Positions 9,629 through 17,856 are shown, counted from the first letter of the stretch. The stretch is DNA of 47,722 nucleotides from an uncultured Bacteroidales bacterium (GCA_900316995.1 ONEZ01000016.1:1-47722); one strand, 5' to 3'. Numbers and translations are program-made. Notes: generated by a model not told the origin, from the letters alone.

Positions 9629-10099
9629 ATGAAAAAATATATAATTTGTGACACAAACGCTTCAAATTATGGGAAAACTACATCATTGAAGGCAGCCATT
9701 AAGAGCATTGAGAATAAAGGTCATAAACCAATTGTATATAGAGTAATAGATGGAAATGATTTATATGCACAGTTTGTTATTGATTCCGTAAAGATAGCAT
9801 GTATAACACAAGGAGACCCTAATTCACACCAAGGGGAACTATTATATGAATCATTTGCATGGGGAGCTGATGTTATAGTTTGTGCGGCAAGGACAACTGG
9901 TGAAACTTTCTATAATATATACAAAACAGTTTACAATGGAAATGTCGCAGATTTTTCAGCTTATACAAAAATCTTTTTACGTAACCCATATCATGATTAT
10001 GGAGTAACGTTTTCTCAATCTGAATATAATACCCTCGGCAATGTGTTCTCAAATGAGATTATAGAGTTGATTGAGAGTTTTATGTCAATAAAGATATAA
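9629..10099 (+). CDS. Unrecognised P-loop-like NTPase-fold protein, paralogue of the preceding gene
   Basis: This 156-residue protein starts MKKYIICDTNASNYGKTTSL. The GKT after a first beta strand looks like a Walker A loop, although the usual first glycine is an asparagine. The later strand WGADVIVCAAR could play the Walker B role but has no acidic pair, so ATP or GTP hydrolysis is uncertain. The layout recalls small ParA/CobQ-like or kinase-like P-loop folds. It lacks the C-terminal domain of its neighbour at 8776. The two genes are 28 bp apart and sit between two surface-protein genes, which suggests a common task for the pair. No transmembrane segment or signal peptide is seen. Confidence 0.6.
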   Translation: MKKYIICDTNASNYGKTTSLKAAIKSIENKGHKPIVYRVIDGNDLYAQFVIDSVKIACITQGDPNSHQGELLYESFAWGADVIVCAARTTGETFYNIYKTVYNGNVADFSAYTKIFLRNPYHDYGVTFSQSEYNTLGNVFSNEIIELIESFMSIKI

Positions 10100-10140
10100 C
10101 AGGATATCGTAATAAAGTGAAAACCAAAAAAATCAAATAT

Positions 10141-12882
10141 ATGAAACGCAAGATTTTTAACACATTAAAACATAAACTACAGTGGTTGGTTATAGCTTCT
10201 GCACTGCTTGGTGTGAGCCAGGGGGTATGGGGATCTAACGAGGTCCACGGAAACTTTAGCGGCTCGTGGGCAGACACTGATATTTCAAGTATGACTGCTA
10301 GTATCACCATGAATGCTGGCACATATCAGTTTGGTATAAGATACGGAGGAACTTGGTATTCGAAGACAAACTTAATAATAGCAAGAAATAAAAATGTAAC
10401 AGACCAGGATCTTGAAACAAATAACGGCAATATTACTTTGAATGCTGACGTATCAGGTACATATACTTTTAAGTTAAAGGATAACAATGGTAAACCAAGG
10501 CTTTCTGTAACCTTCCCATCCTCAGGCTCAGTAGACTATGTTCTTGTTGGCGATGCTGCTCTTAATGGTATTGGATGGCAGAATACTAATAGTAACCTTA
10601 TCATGTCAGGGACACCAAAATCCATTACATTCTCTAATGTTGATGCGTTGCCATCTGCCAACAACGTGAATTTTAGAATTGTTCCATATAATACATGGGA
10701 AACGAGTATAGGATGGAACCAGTGGGATGGTGATACTTCTGATTTGACAAATACTAAACTGACAGCAAAAGGCTCTGATAATAATATCAAAATAGCAACA
10801 ACTTCCACTCTAAATATAACTATAACATACAATGGATCATCCATTCATGTTGCAACAGAAGTCCCTTGTACCGCCCCAACAGAATCAAATTTCACGGTAT
10901 CAGGAAACACTCCTACTTACGATGGAACTGCTAAAACGGCTACGGTTGCAAGTAGTAATATAAGCACGTATGAACCTGCTTCAATAACTGCGGGTTATGG
11001 AAGTTCATCAAGTTCCACTACGTTAAATAAAACAGATGCAGGCACGTATAATGTTTATGTTACTGCTGCAGGTGCTGACGCAAAAGGCACATATTGTGAG
11101 GTAACATCGCCTATAACCACAAGTGTTGGTACTTTAACAATTAAAAAGGTTGAACCTACAAGTAGTAATAAAGGGACTCTATTTGACATTACTGTTCCTA
11201 GTAGTTCGGCATATACGGGTACAGCAAAGACGGCCACTGTAAGTTGGAAGACAGCGTATCAAAACTGTGGTGCTATTACGATAAAATATTATAATGGTAG
11301 TACTCTACTTGATGGTGCACCCGTAAATGTGGGTTCATATACGGTAAAAATATCTGTTGCAGCTGGCACTAATAACAAAGCTTCTGCATCTGAGATTTCT
11401 GTTGGAACATTTAGCATCACCAAAGCAAATCAGAGCACAGCAGTTACAATATCAAACAGCGGCACTCAGTGTATACCAAGTGCAGGTGGAGACGTTGATA
11501 TTTCAGCATCTGGTGGTAATACGTCAGAAACTATTACTTATGCAGTAGTTGGAGATCCTGATGATGGAATATCCCTTAGCGGTAAAAGAATTTCCGCTAC
11601 TAAAGCAGGATCCATTACAGTTACGGCAACCCGCCCTGGAGGTGCAAATTATAATGATAAGACATCAATTAACTATACGTTTACATTTGTTGTAACGCCA
11701 ACATCGGTGAGTGTGACACCAGCGTCTCCTGTTACTCATACTTTGCCAAGTAGTGTGGCTACACCATCTGTAACCCAAAGTGCAACTGCTACACATACTG
11801 GTAATCAGAATGCTTGGACACTATCGCCAAATTATTCTTCTGTAAATACTATCAGTGATGCAAGTGCTACTAACCCTACTTTGACGTTTAAGCGTGAAGG
11901 TGTATATACTGCAACTGTAGGAGTGGGATGTAAAAACACTACTGACGTATCTAGCAATAGTGCCACAATCACCGTGGAGCCTCCTCTGACCATCTATCTA
12001 TCAGGAAAATTAGTTTCATCTGCACAAGATGCTTTTGGAGATAATAATTTTCCTATGACAAGAACCGCAGGCTCTTATGTTTATACTCGTAGATTTAACG
12101 CAGTTGCCGGCAGCAGTGCAACAATAAGCAGTAGAAAATTCTCGTTGCGTGAGTCGAACTCATCGGGCCAGGCTGATTATCTTATACCTAAGTACGCTAA
12201 AGTTACTTATACCAACATTGCTACGACTGGAAGCAATAATGACATGTATACCACTGACATAACATATTCCGCTGGAAATACTCTTGAAGTTCGGGCTGAG
12301 TACAAAGGCTACAACTCATCAGAGAACAAGCCAGAGTGGGATATTTCCATTGGGTTGGTGTGTGATGCCCCAGATAGTAAAACCATAAGCATTAGTAGCG
12401 AGTCTATATGTAGAGGTTCTGATGTAAGTGTTGTGGTTAACAGCTCCCAAAGCGGCTACATCTACACTGTGTATGATGCAGGCAATACTCAGGTTGGCAC
12501 AACCACTGGTGACGGCACCAATAAGAGCATATCTGTAACAAGACCAACTGAAAGTACCACCTATACAGTAAAGGCTAAACAGGCAGCCTCTTGTACACCT
12601 ACAGAAATGGCTAATACGGTAAGTGTTACTGTAAACGATATTCCTACGTTTAGTCCTACAAGCGGTATTACACAATACCTGCCTGTAACGGTAACATCTA
12701 CGGCTACAACTCCAGCTTGGAGCTTTACTAAAGTATCTGGTAGTGCAACTGGTGCATGGCTTTCTAATACAGATGAATCTGTTACTATTTTCAAAGCGCC
12801 TACAGGTACATACACAGTGTCTGACGGAACTTGTGCCACTGGTACAATTACTATTTCTAATGATACCGAAACTTGTGATTAA
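10141..12882 (+). CDS. Large secreted surface protein with MBG/Ig-like repeats, no T9SS tail
   Basis: I chose ATG 10141 over a GTG at 10117, because it aligns base for base with the start of the gene at 2041 and directly precedes the signal peptide (LKHKLQWLVIASALLGVSQG, cleavage near VWG). The protein has about 913 residues. It opens with beta-sandwich modules, followed by two MBG-type repeats (TYDGTAKTATV with TLNKTDAGTYNVYV; AYTGTAKTATVSW with VNVGSYTVKI) around residues 260-430, then bacterial Ig-like modules. It ends TITISNDTETCD without a T9SS domain, close to the NNDPDTCNP end of the 2041 protein. A terminator-like hairpin follows. Unlike the block at 2041, no T9SS partner or cysteine-rich gene follows, so this block may be truncated. 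Confidence 0.75.
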   Translation: MKRKIFNTLKHKLQWLVIASALLGVSQGVWGSNEVHGNFSGSWADTDISSMTASITMNAGTYQFGIRYGGTWYSKTNLIIARNKNVTDQDLETNNGNITLNADVSGTYTFKLKDNNGKPRLSVTFPSSGSVDYVLVGDAALNGIGWQNTNSNLIMSGTPKSITFSNVDALPSANNVNFRIVPYNTWETSIGWNQWDGDTSDLTNTKLTAKGSDNNIKIATTSTLNITITYNGSSIHVATEVPCTAPTESNFTVSGNTPTYDGTAKTATVASSNISTYEPASITAGYGSSSSSTTLNKTDAGTYNVYVTAAGADAKGTYCEVTSPITTSVGTLTIKKVEPTSSNKGTLFDITVPSSSAYTGTAKTATVSWKTAYQNCGAITIKYYNGSTLLDGAPVNVGSYTVKISVAAGTNNKASASEISVGTFSITKANQSTAVTISNSGTQCIPSAGGDVDISASGGNTSETITYAVVGDPDDGISLSGKRISATKAGSITVTATRPGGANYNDKTSINYTFTFVVTPTSVSVTPASPVTHTLPSSVATPSVTQSATATHTGNQNAWTLSPNYSSVNTISDASATNPTLTFKREGVYTATVGVGCKNTTDVSSNSATITVEPPLTIYLSGKLVSSAQDAFGDNNFPMTRTAGSYVYTRRFNAVAGSSATISSRKFSLRESNSSGQADYLIPKYAKVTYTNIATTGSNNDMYTTDITYSAGNTLEVRAEYKGYNSSENKPEWDISIGLVCDAPDSKTISISSESICRGSDVSVVVNSSQSGYIYTVYDAGNTQVGTTTGDGTNKSISVTRPTESTTYTVKAKQAASCTPTEMANTVSVTVNDIPTFSPTSGITQYLPVTVTSTATTPAWSFTKVSGSATGAWLSNTDESVTIFKAPTGTYTVSDGTCATGTITISNDTETCD

Positions 12883-12936
12883 TAAGGCAAATGTGATGCA
12901 GCTGAGCTAAAACGGCTGATTCTAATAGCAATTTTA

Positions 12937-12969
12937 GGCTGGCACCTCTCAGTGTCAGCCTTTTGTTTT
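12937..12969 (+). terminator. Rho-independent terminator after the surface-protein gene
   Basis: A 9-bp stem (GGCTGGCAC against GTGTCAGCC, one mismatch) with a short loop is followed by TTTTGTTTT. It lies 54 bp after the stop at 12882. Confidence 0.8.
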
Positions 12970-13005
12970 AAAGAGTGGTGGCATCGGGGTGAGAAGAAAA
13001 ATAAA

Positions 13006-13037
13006 TTTGGAGATTTACTGTGTAATGCGTATTTTTG
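13006..13037 (+). promoter_or_regulatory. Bacteroidota promoter of the second toxin-antitoxin pair
   Basis: TTTG at 13006-13009 and TATTTTTG at 13030-13037 are separated by exactly 20 bp, matching the TTTG-N20-TAnnTTTG consensus. The ATG is 19 bp downstream of the box. Confidence 0.75.
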
Positions 13038-13056
13038 CCTAAAAGATATTTAGTTT

Positions 13057-13272
13057 ATGTCAAACATTGCGCTTACACAGACATTTGGAGTCTATTTGAA
13101 TATTCCTAGAACAGACAGGAAGCTCTTCAATGAACTCGTTAAAAAATTTGGATGGGTGTCTGAGACACGAGAAGATGTTCTAAGGGAGTTTCTGGCAGAC
13201 CGTCCAAATGTTAGTGATATAACAGAAGGTGATATTATGGATGAGGTTAAAACTGTACGTTATTGCAAATGA
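13057..13272 (+). CDS. Probable antitoxin of the second PIN toxin-antitoxin pair
   Basis: This 71-residue protein (MSNIALTQTFGVYLNIPRTDRK and onward) has the pattern of a small helical antitoxin: a short N-terminal strand, then charged helices (KLFNELVKKFGWV, REDVLREFLADRP). No named family is certain. The assignment rests on its size, its own promoter and an ATGA overlap with the PIN gene. The first pair at 948-1582 has the same order but an antitoxin of unrelated sequence. Confidence 0.65.
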   Translation: MSNIALTQTFGVYLNIPRTDRKLFNELVKKFGWVSETREDVLREFLADRPNVSDITEGDIMDEVKTVRYCK

Positions 13273-13667
13273 ATCTGATTATTGATTGCAACGTATGGAT
13301 ATCGTTCCTTTTGGGTTTTCAAAAGGAACTTTTTTCTCTTATCCTGCAAGATAGCAATATAGATATATATGTTTGTTCTGAGCTTATAAAAGAGATTCAT
13401 GAGGTTTCTGAACGTCCTAAGATTCAGAAATATTGTAAACATGGTGATGTTGATAGGCTGTTTAGAATAATTAAATTGTATTGTAAATTCTCTGACATTC
13501 GAGATATTGCGGAGTCTGACATCAGAGATCCAAAGGATTTATATTTGCTGTCTCTATCCGAAACTGTTCATGCTGATTATATCATTACTGGCGACGCTGA
13601 CCTGACATCGTTAGAGGAACATAAGGGTACTAAAATACTTACTCTTGCGGAGTTTTTGCGTCTGTAA
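13269..13667 (+). CDS. PIN-domain toxin, second toxin-antitoxin pair
   Basis: I place the start at ATG 13269, which overlaps the antitoxin stop as ATGA; a TTG two codons upstream is less likely. The product has about 132 residues. MNLIIDCNVWISFLLG carries the first PIN aspartate (DCNVW in place of DTNVL), ELIKEIHEV the conserved Glu, DPKDLYLLSL the third acidic site and ITGDADL the last. This is the layout of PIN-family toxins (TIGR00305 type), which are ribonucleases. Its sequence differs clearly from the toxin at 948, so the two pairs were probably acquired separately. Confidence 0.85.
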   Translation: MNLIIDCNVWISFLLGFQKELFSLILQDSNIDIYVCSELIKEIHEVSERPKIQKYCKHGDVDRLFRIIKLYCKFSDIRDIAESDIRDPKDLYLLSLSETVHADYIITGDADLTSLEEHKGTKILTLAEFLRL

Positions 13668-13672
13668 CTAAT

Positions 13673-13712
13673 CCCCCCCTCACCAATACTCTGCGGAGTG
13701 TGGATGAGGGGG
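13673..13712. repeat. Long hairpin repeat, copy 1
   Basis: An imperfect palindrome of about 40 bp has CCCCCTCA and TGAGGGGG arms around CTC-TGCG-GAG. It lies six bases after the PIN toxin stop. No T-run follows, so it is not a classical terminator. A near-identical copy in the same orientation lies at 15513-15552. Confidence 0.75.
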
Positions 13713-13755
13713 AGATTATGTGTATGAGCTGATAATAGTATCGGGGTGGAGAAAA

Positions 13756-13787
13756 TTTGGAAGGTTGGAGTATTTATTGTACTTTTG
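13756..13787 (+). promoter_or_regulatory. Bacteroidota promoter of the AlbA_2-domain gene
   Basis: TTTG at 13756-13759 and TACTTTTG at 13780-13787 are separated by 20 bp. The context upstream (ATCGGGGTGGAGAAAA) resembles that upstream of the promoter at 13006, so the two promoters seem to share origin. The leader to the ATG is about 52 bp. Confidence 0.7.
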
Positions 13788-13839
13788 TATCGCTGCCCTA
13801 CGAAAACTCATTTAATTCATTTATCAGTATTTGTAATTT

Positions 13840-15162
13840 ATGATTGAATCAAACCGCATTGAGTTCAAGAGGGAACTAACAAAGGAATTAGATATTGAGA
13901 AAGAAGTAGTGGCATTCCTTAACTATAAGGAGGGTGGTATAATATACATCGGGGTAGATAACAATGGGAATGTTATTGGGGTAAAAGATATAGATGGTGA
14001 TATCTTAAAGATTAAAGACCGTATACGTAATGGGATTTCACCATCTCCAATGGGTCTGTTTGATGTTACGGTTGAAAAAATTGAAGAGACTGATGTCATA
14101 AAGATTTTTATTGCAAGCGGATCTGAAAAACCATATTACAAAACGCATTATGGGTTGTCTGAAAGAGGTTGTTTTATCAGAATTGGAACGGCTGCAGAAC
14201 CCATGACAACACAACTGATAGAGAAACTATATTCCACAAGGGTCAGGAACTCTCTTAAAAACATTCGCGCGCCTCGTCAAAACCTGACCTTCAGACAGCT
14301 TCATATTTATTATGAGAGTAAAGGGTTGCAGTTGAATGAACAATTTGCATCCACGCTTGATTTGCAAACTGCTGATGGCGACTACAATTATGTGGCATAT
14401 TTGTTAGCCGATGAAAACAGTAATTCTATCAAGGTTGCCAAATATGAAGGCAAGGATAGAAACATTCTAATCTCAAATAAGGAGTTTGGATACTGCTCGC
14501 TACTGAAAGCAACAGACCAGGTACTCGAGAAACTCAATGTTGAAAATACCGTTAAAAGTGAAATAACGTACAGAAAAAGAATTGACACTCCACTTTGGAA
14601 TGAGCGTGCTATGCGTGAGATAGTTATTAACGCGATGGTGCATAATGACTACTATACAAATGAGGTTCCGCCTAAATTTGAGATATTCTCAGACAGAGTT
14701 GAAATAACCTCCGCTGGCAGGCTGCCGATAGATATGAGTCAGAATGATTTCTTCAGTGGTATAAGTTCTCCAAGGAACAAAGAATTAATGAGAGTATTCC
14801 GTGATGTTGAGATGGTTGAGGCGTTAGGCTCTGGTATGCGACGTATCTTGGATGTGTATGACCGTTCTAATTTTGTTTTCCTCGATAATTTCATTAGAGT
14901 TGTAATCCCATTTGCATGGTTGCCGTCGGAGAATGATAGGTTATCTGAAGGGTTGCCTGAAAGGTTATCTGAAGAGTTATCAAACACGGCAGCAAACATA
15001 CTTCAAATGATAATAGATGACAACCACATAACAAAAATTATGCTGGCAAAAAAATTGGGTATATCCGCCACTGCAGTTCAAAAACACTTGAATAAACTAA
15101 AATCTAAACATTTAATTAAGCGAGTAGGCTCTGCCAGTCATGGGAAATGGGAAATAGGGTAA
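13840..15162 (+). CDS. AlbA_2 (Schlafen-like) ATP-binding transcriptional regulator
   Basis: This 440-residue protein has the three-part layout of COG2865-type regulators. An AlbA_2/Schlafen domain comes first (ESNRIEFKRELT at the start, then FLNYKEGGIIYIGVDNNGNV). A GHKL-type ATPase half follows (REIVINAMVHNDYY, residues near 260, and EALGSGMRRILDVY). The C-terminal winged helix-turn-helix lies at residues about 385-440 (MLAKKLGISATAVQKHLNKLK). The linker before the helix-turn-helix contains an internal repeat (RLSEGLPERLSEELS) encoded by two near-identical DNA stretches. Such proteins are common in accessory regions and are thought to act as transcription regulators, some linked to phage defence. 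It sits alone between two hairpin repeats. Confidence 0.85.
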   Translation: MIESNRIEFKRELTKELDIEKEVVAFLNYKEGGIIYIGVDNNGNVIGVKDIDGDILKIKDRIRNGISPSPMGLFDVTVEKIEETDVIKIFIASGSEKPYYKTHYGLSERGCFIRIGTAAEPMTTQLIEKLYSTRVRNSLKNIRAPRQNLTFRQLHIYYESKGLQLNEQFASTLDLQTADGDYNYVAYLLADENSNSIKVAKYEGKDRNILISNKEFGYCSLLKATDQVLEKLNVENTVKSEITYRKRIDTPLWNERAMREIVINAMVHNDYYTNEVPPKFEIFSDRVEITSAGRLPIDMSQNDFFSGISSPRNKELMRVFRDVEMVEALGSGMRRILDVYDRSNFVFLDNFIRVVIPFAWLPSENDRLSEGLPERLSEELSNTAANILQMIIDDNHITKIMLAKKLGISATAVQKHLNKLKSKHLIKRVGSASHGKWEIG

Positions 15163-15306
15163 TGTTGCCAAAAATGGTTGGTGATTTGCATTAAAAGTGG
15201 AGTTTTTTTCTCCCAATATGTGATGCGTGGTTCATATATGACAATAGTTCTTCTTACCAGATTAACCTTATTGCTGAAGGTGCTTCGGGATTGGTAAGAC
15301 AAATTA

Positions 15307-15495
15307 ATGACCAACAGATATTCAAAAAAATACAGGATTATGAGCGAACAGCAAATAGATGAACTTAGAGAAAAACTGAATAGAGGTATTGCCTTGTCAA
15401 GAAAGCGTTTGATAGAGGAGACCAAACGTAATGGCGGTTCATTGGTTATTGCAAGGGACGGTAAAATTGTTGTTCTTAGTGCAAGTGAACTTTAG
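15307..15495 (+). CDS. Small basic protein of unknown function
   Basis: This is 62 residues from ATG 15307, or 51 from ATG 15340. The middle is a charged helix (EQQIDELREKLNRGIALSRKR) and the end is a short beta pair (GGSLVIARDGKIVVLSASEL). I recognise no family. It lies 144 bp after the AlbA_2-domain gene on the same strand and 17 bp before the second hairpin repeat. A small antitoxin-like or DNA-associated role is possible but not shown. Confidence 0.5.
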   Translation: MTNRYSKKYRIMSEQQIDELREKLNRGIALSRKRLIEETKRNGGSLVIARDGKIVVLSASEL

Positions 15496-15512
15496 CTTGC
15501 TCCAGAAACATC

Positions 15513-15552
15513 TCCCCCTCACCTATGCTCTGCGGAGTGTGGATGAGGGGGA
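15513..15552. repeat. Long hairpin repeat, copy 2
   Basis: This is the same palindrome as at 13673-13712, with a few changes that mostly fall in the stem next to the loop. It ends two bases before the topA stop codon. There is no T-run on either side. Confidence 0.75.
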
Positions 15553-15554
15553 TG

Positions 15555-17837
15555 CTACTTCTTGCTGCTTGCCATAATTTTCAGGCAGTCCTCGTATGTG
15601 AGGGTGGCAGGGTCGGTGCCTTTAGGCAGTTTGTAGTTCACTTTGTTTTTGCAGAGGTAGATGCCGTAGCGGCCGTTCAGAAGCTGCAAAGAAGGGTCTT
15701 CAGTAAAGGTTTTGTACACCTTGTTGGCATCAGCATGGCGCTTCTCGTTGATTATAGCCTCCGCCTCCTCAATGGTGACAGTTAGAGGGTCCGAACCCTT
15801 AGGTAGAGAGTAGAACTTCCCGTTATGCGCTAAATATGCACCGTAGCGGCCTATGGCTGCTGTAACGCTCTTGCCTTCAAACTCACCCACAGTGCGAGGC
15901 AGTTTGAACAGTTCAAGCACCTCCTCAAGGCTGACGCTCTCAATAGACTGGCCCTTCTTCAGGCTGGCGAACTTAGGTTTCTCCTCATCCGATGCGCTGC
16001 CTATCTGCGCCACCACACCGTATCGTCCAATCTTTACGGAAACAGGGCGGCCGCTCACAGGGTCTGTGCCAAGCATGCGCTCGCCCACCTTGTGCTCCGC
16101 CTTCTGTTGTAGAGATTCTTCAATCTCCTTGTGGAACCCTTTGTAGAAGGTGTCAATAGTCTTCTCCCAGTTTGCCTTGCCTTCAGCCACCTTGTCAAGG
16201 TTCTTCTCCACATCGGCGGTAAAGTTATAGTCTATAATGTCAGAAAAGTTGTTAGAAAGGTAGTCATTTACCACTGTGCCGGTGTCAGTAGGCAGCAGTT
16301 TGCCCTTCTCGGCTCCCACGGTCTCACTCTTCACGCTCTCCTTGATCTTGCCCTTGCTCAGTAAAAGTTGGTTGTATTCACGCTTAAAGCCCTCCTTATC
16401 GCCTTTCAACACGTACTCACGAGCCTGTATTGTGGATATTGTAGGGGCGTAGGTTGAAGGACGGCCTATGCCAAGCTCCTCCATCTTACGCACCAGCGAT
16501 GCCTCTGTATAGCGTGGCGGACGCTGCGTGAAACGCTCAGTGCACTCTATCTTGTTGTATGTCAGGATGTCACCCACATTCACAGTAGGCAGAATCTTAA
16601 GGTCCTGCTCCTGCTCGTCATCGCTGCCCTCTTTATAAACCTTTAGGAAACCGTCAAACTTAATTACCTCACCCACGGCTATAAACTTGTACGGGGTGGC
16701 GTCTGATGTGAGGGTTATCTGTGTGCGCTCAATGTCAGCGTCTGCCATCTGGCAGGCAAGTGTGCGCTTGTATATGAGGTCATAGAGGGCTGCCTCCTGG
16801 CGTGTGCCCTGTATAGTGTGGTTGCTCATGTATGTAGGGCGGATGGCCTCGTGAGCCTCTTGTGCGCCCTTGGATTTGGTGGTGTAGCGGCGCACCTTGC
16901 TGTACTCAGCTCCGTATGCCTCCACTATCTCCTGTTTGGCAGTGTTTATTGCTAATGATGACAGGTTTACAGAGTCAGTACGCATATAGGTTATGTGTCC
17001 GTTCTCATACAGGTGCTGGGCTATCATCATTGTCTGCGCCACTGAAAAGCCAAGTTTGCGTGACGCCTCCTGTTGCAGCGTTGATGTGGTGAATGGTGCT
17101 GCCGGCGAGCGATGCGCCGGTTTGGTGCTTATATCAGCCACCTTGAATTTTGCATCTTTGCAGCTTTCAAGGAATGTCATAGCCTCTTTCTTGGTCTGGA
17201 AACGGGTGTCAAGCTCTGCGGTGAGTGCATCGCCGGCGGCGGTGGTTATAAGGGCTGTAACCTTATAGTAAGCGTCATACTTAAAGTTCTTTATCTCACG
17301 TTCACGCTCCACTATAAGCCTTACCGCCACGCTCTGCACACGGCCTGCTGAAAGCTGTGGCTTAATCTTTTTCCATAGGATAGGGGAGAGCTCAAAGCCC
17401 ACTATACGGTCAAGCACACGGCGTGCCTGCTGTGCGTCCACCAAGTTAAGGTCAATGGTGCGAGGCTCCTTTATGGCCTCCAATATGGCTGGTTTTGTTA
17501 TCTCATGAAAGACAATACGGCTTGTGGTGGCCTTGTCAAGCCCTAACACCTCTGCAAGGTGCCACGCTATGGCTTCTCCCTCACGGTCCTCATCGGATGC
17601 TAAATACACCTTGTCAGCGCTCTTCACCTGGCTTTTCAGCTCTGATACAATTTTCTTCTTGTCGGACGGAACCTCATATATAGGTTTGTAGCCGCCGTTA
17701 GAAAAGTCAATGCTTATATCTTTGGTTTTAAGATCACGTATATGCCCAAAACTTGACATCACATGGTAATCACTCCCTAAAAATTTCTCAATAGTCTTAG
17801 CCTTGGCCGGAGACTCAACAATAACCAAATTTTTCAT
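15555..17837 (-). CDS. topA: DNA topoisomerase I
   Basis: This 760-residue type IA topoisomerase relaxes negative supercoils. The Toprim domain starts at MKNLVIVESPAKAKTIEKFL and includes DEDREGEAIAWH near residue 82. The catalytic tyrosine is Tyr284 in HITYMRTDSV. The gate domain continues through PRYTEASLVRKMEELGIGRPS. The C-terminus has three repeats of the type GRYGxYLxxNxxxYxLPKG in place of zinc ribbons, as is usual in Bacteroidota. Length and motifs are complete. The upstream gap carries an octamer tandem array. No clear promoter was found, so it may be read from the gene at 17910. Confidence 0.97.
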   Translation of the reverse strand: MKNLVIVESPAKAKTIEKFLGSDYHVMSSFGHIRDLKTKDISIDFSNGGYKPIYEVPSDKKKIVSELKSQVKSADKVYLASDEDREGEAIAWHLAEVLGLDKATTSRIVFHEITKPAILEAIKEPRTIDLNLVDAQQARRVLDRIVGFELSPILWKKIKPQLSAGRVQSVAVRLIVEREREIKNFKYDAYYKVTALITTAAGDALTAELDTRFQTKKEAMTFLESCKDAKFKVADISTKPAHRSPAAPFTTSTLQQEASRKLGFSVAQTMMIAQHLYENGHITYMRTDSVNLSSLAINTAKQEIVEAYGAEYSKVRRYTTKSKGAQEAHEAIRPTYMSNHTIQGTRQEAALYDLIYKRTLACQMADADIERTQITLTSDATPYKFIAVGEVIKFDGFLKVYKEGSDDEQEQDLKILPTVNVGDILTYNKIECTERFTQRPPRYTEASLVRKMEELGIGRPSTYAPTISTIQAREYVLKGDKEGFKREYNQLLLSKGKIKESVKSETVGAEKGKLLPTDTGTVVNDYLSNNFSDIIDYNFTADVEKNLDKVAEGKANWEKTIDTFYKGFHKEIEESLQQKAEHKVGERMLGTDPVSGRPVSVKIGRYGVVAQIGSASDEEKPKFASLKKGQSIESVSLEEVLELFKLPRTVGEFEGKSVTAAIGRYGAYLAHNGKFYSLPKGSDPLTVTIEEAEAIINEKRHADANKVYKTFTEDPSLQLLNGRYGIYLCKNKVNYKLPKGTDPATLTYEDCLKIMASSKK

Positions 17838-17856
17838 ATAAGTTGAAAATTATTTT

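Noticed and set aside
13673-13712. Rho-independent terminator of the PIN toxin gene
   Set aside because: The stem is strong but no T-run follows, and an almost identical copy lies at 15513, so it is better listed as a repeat.
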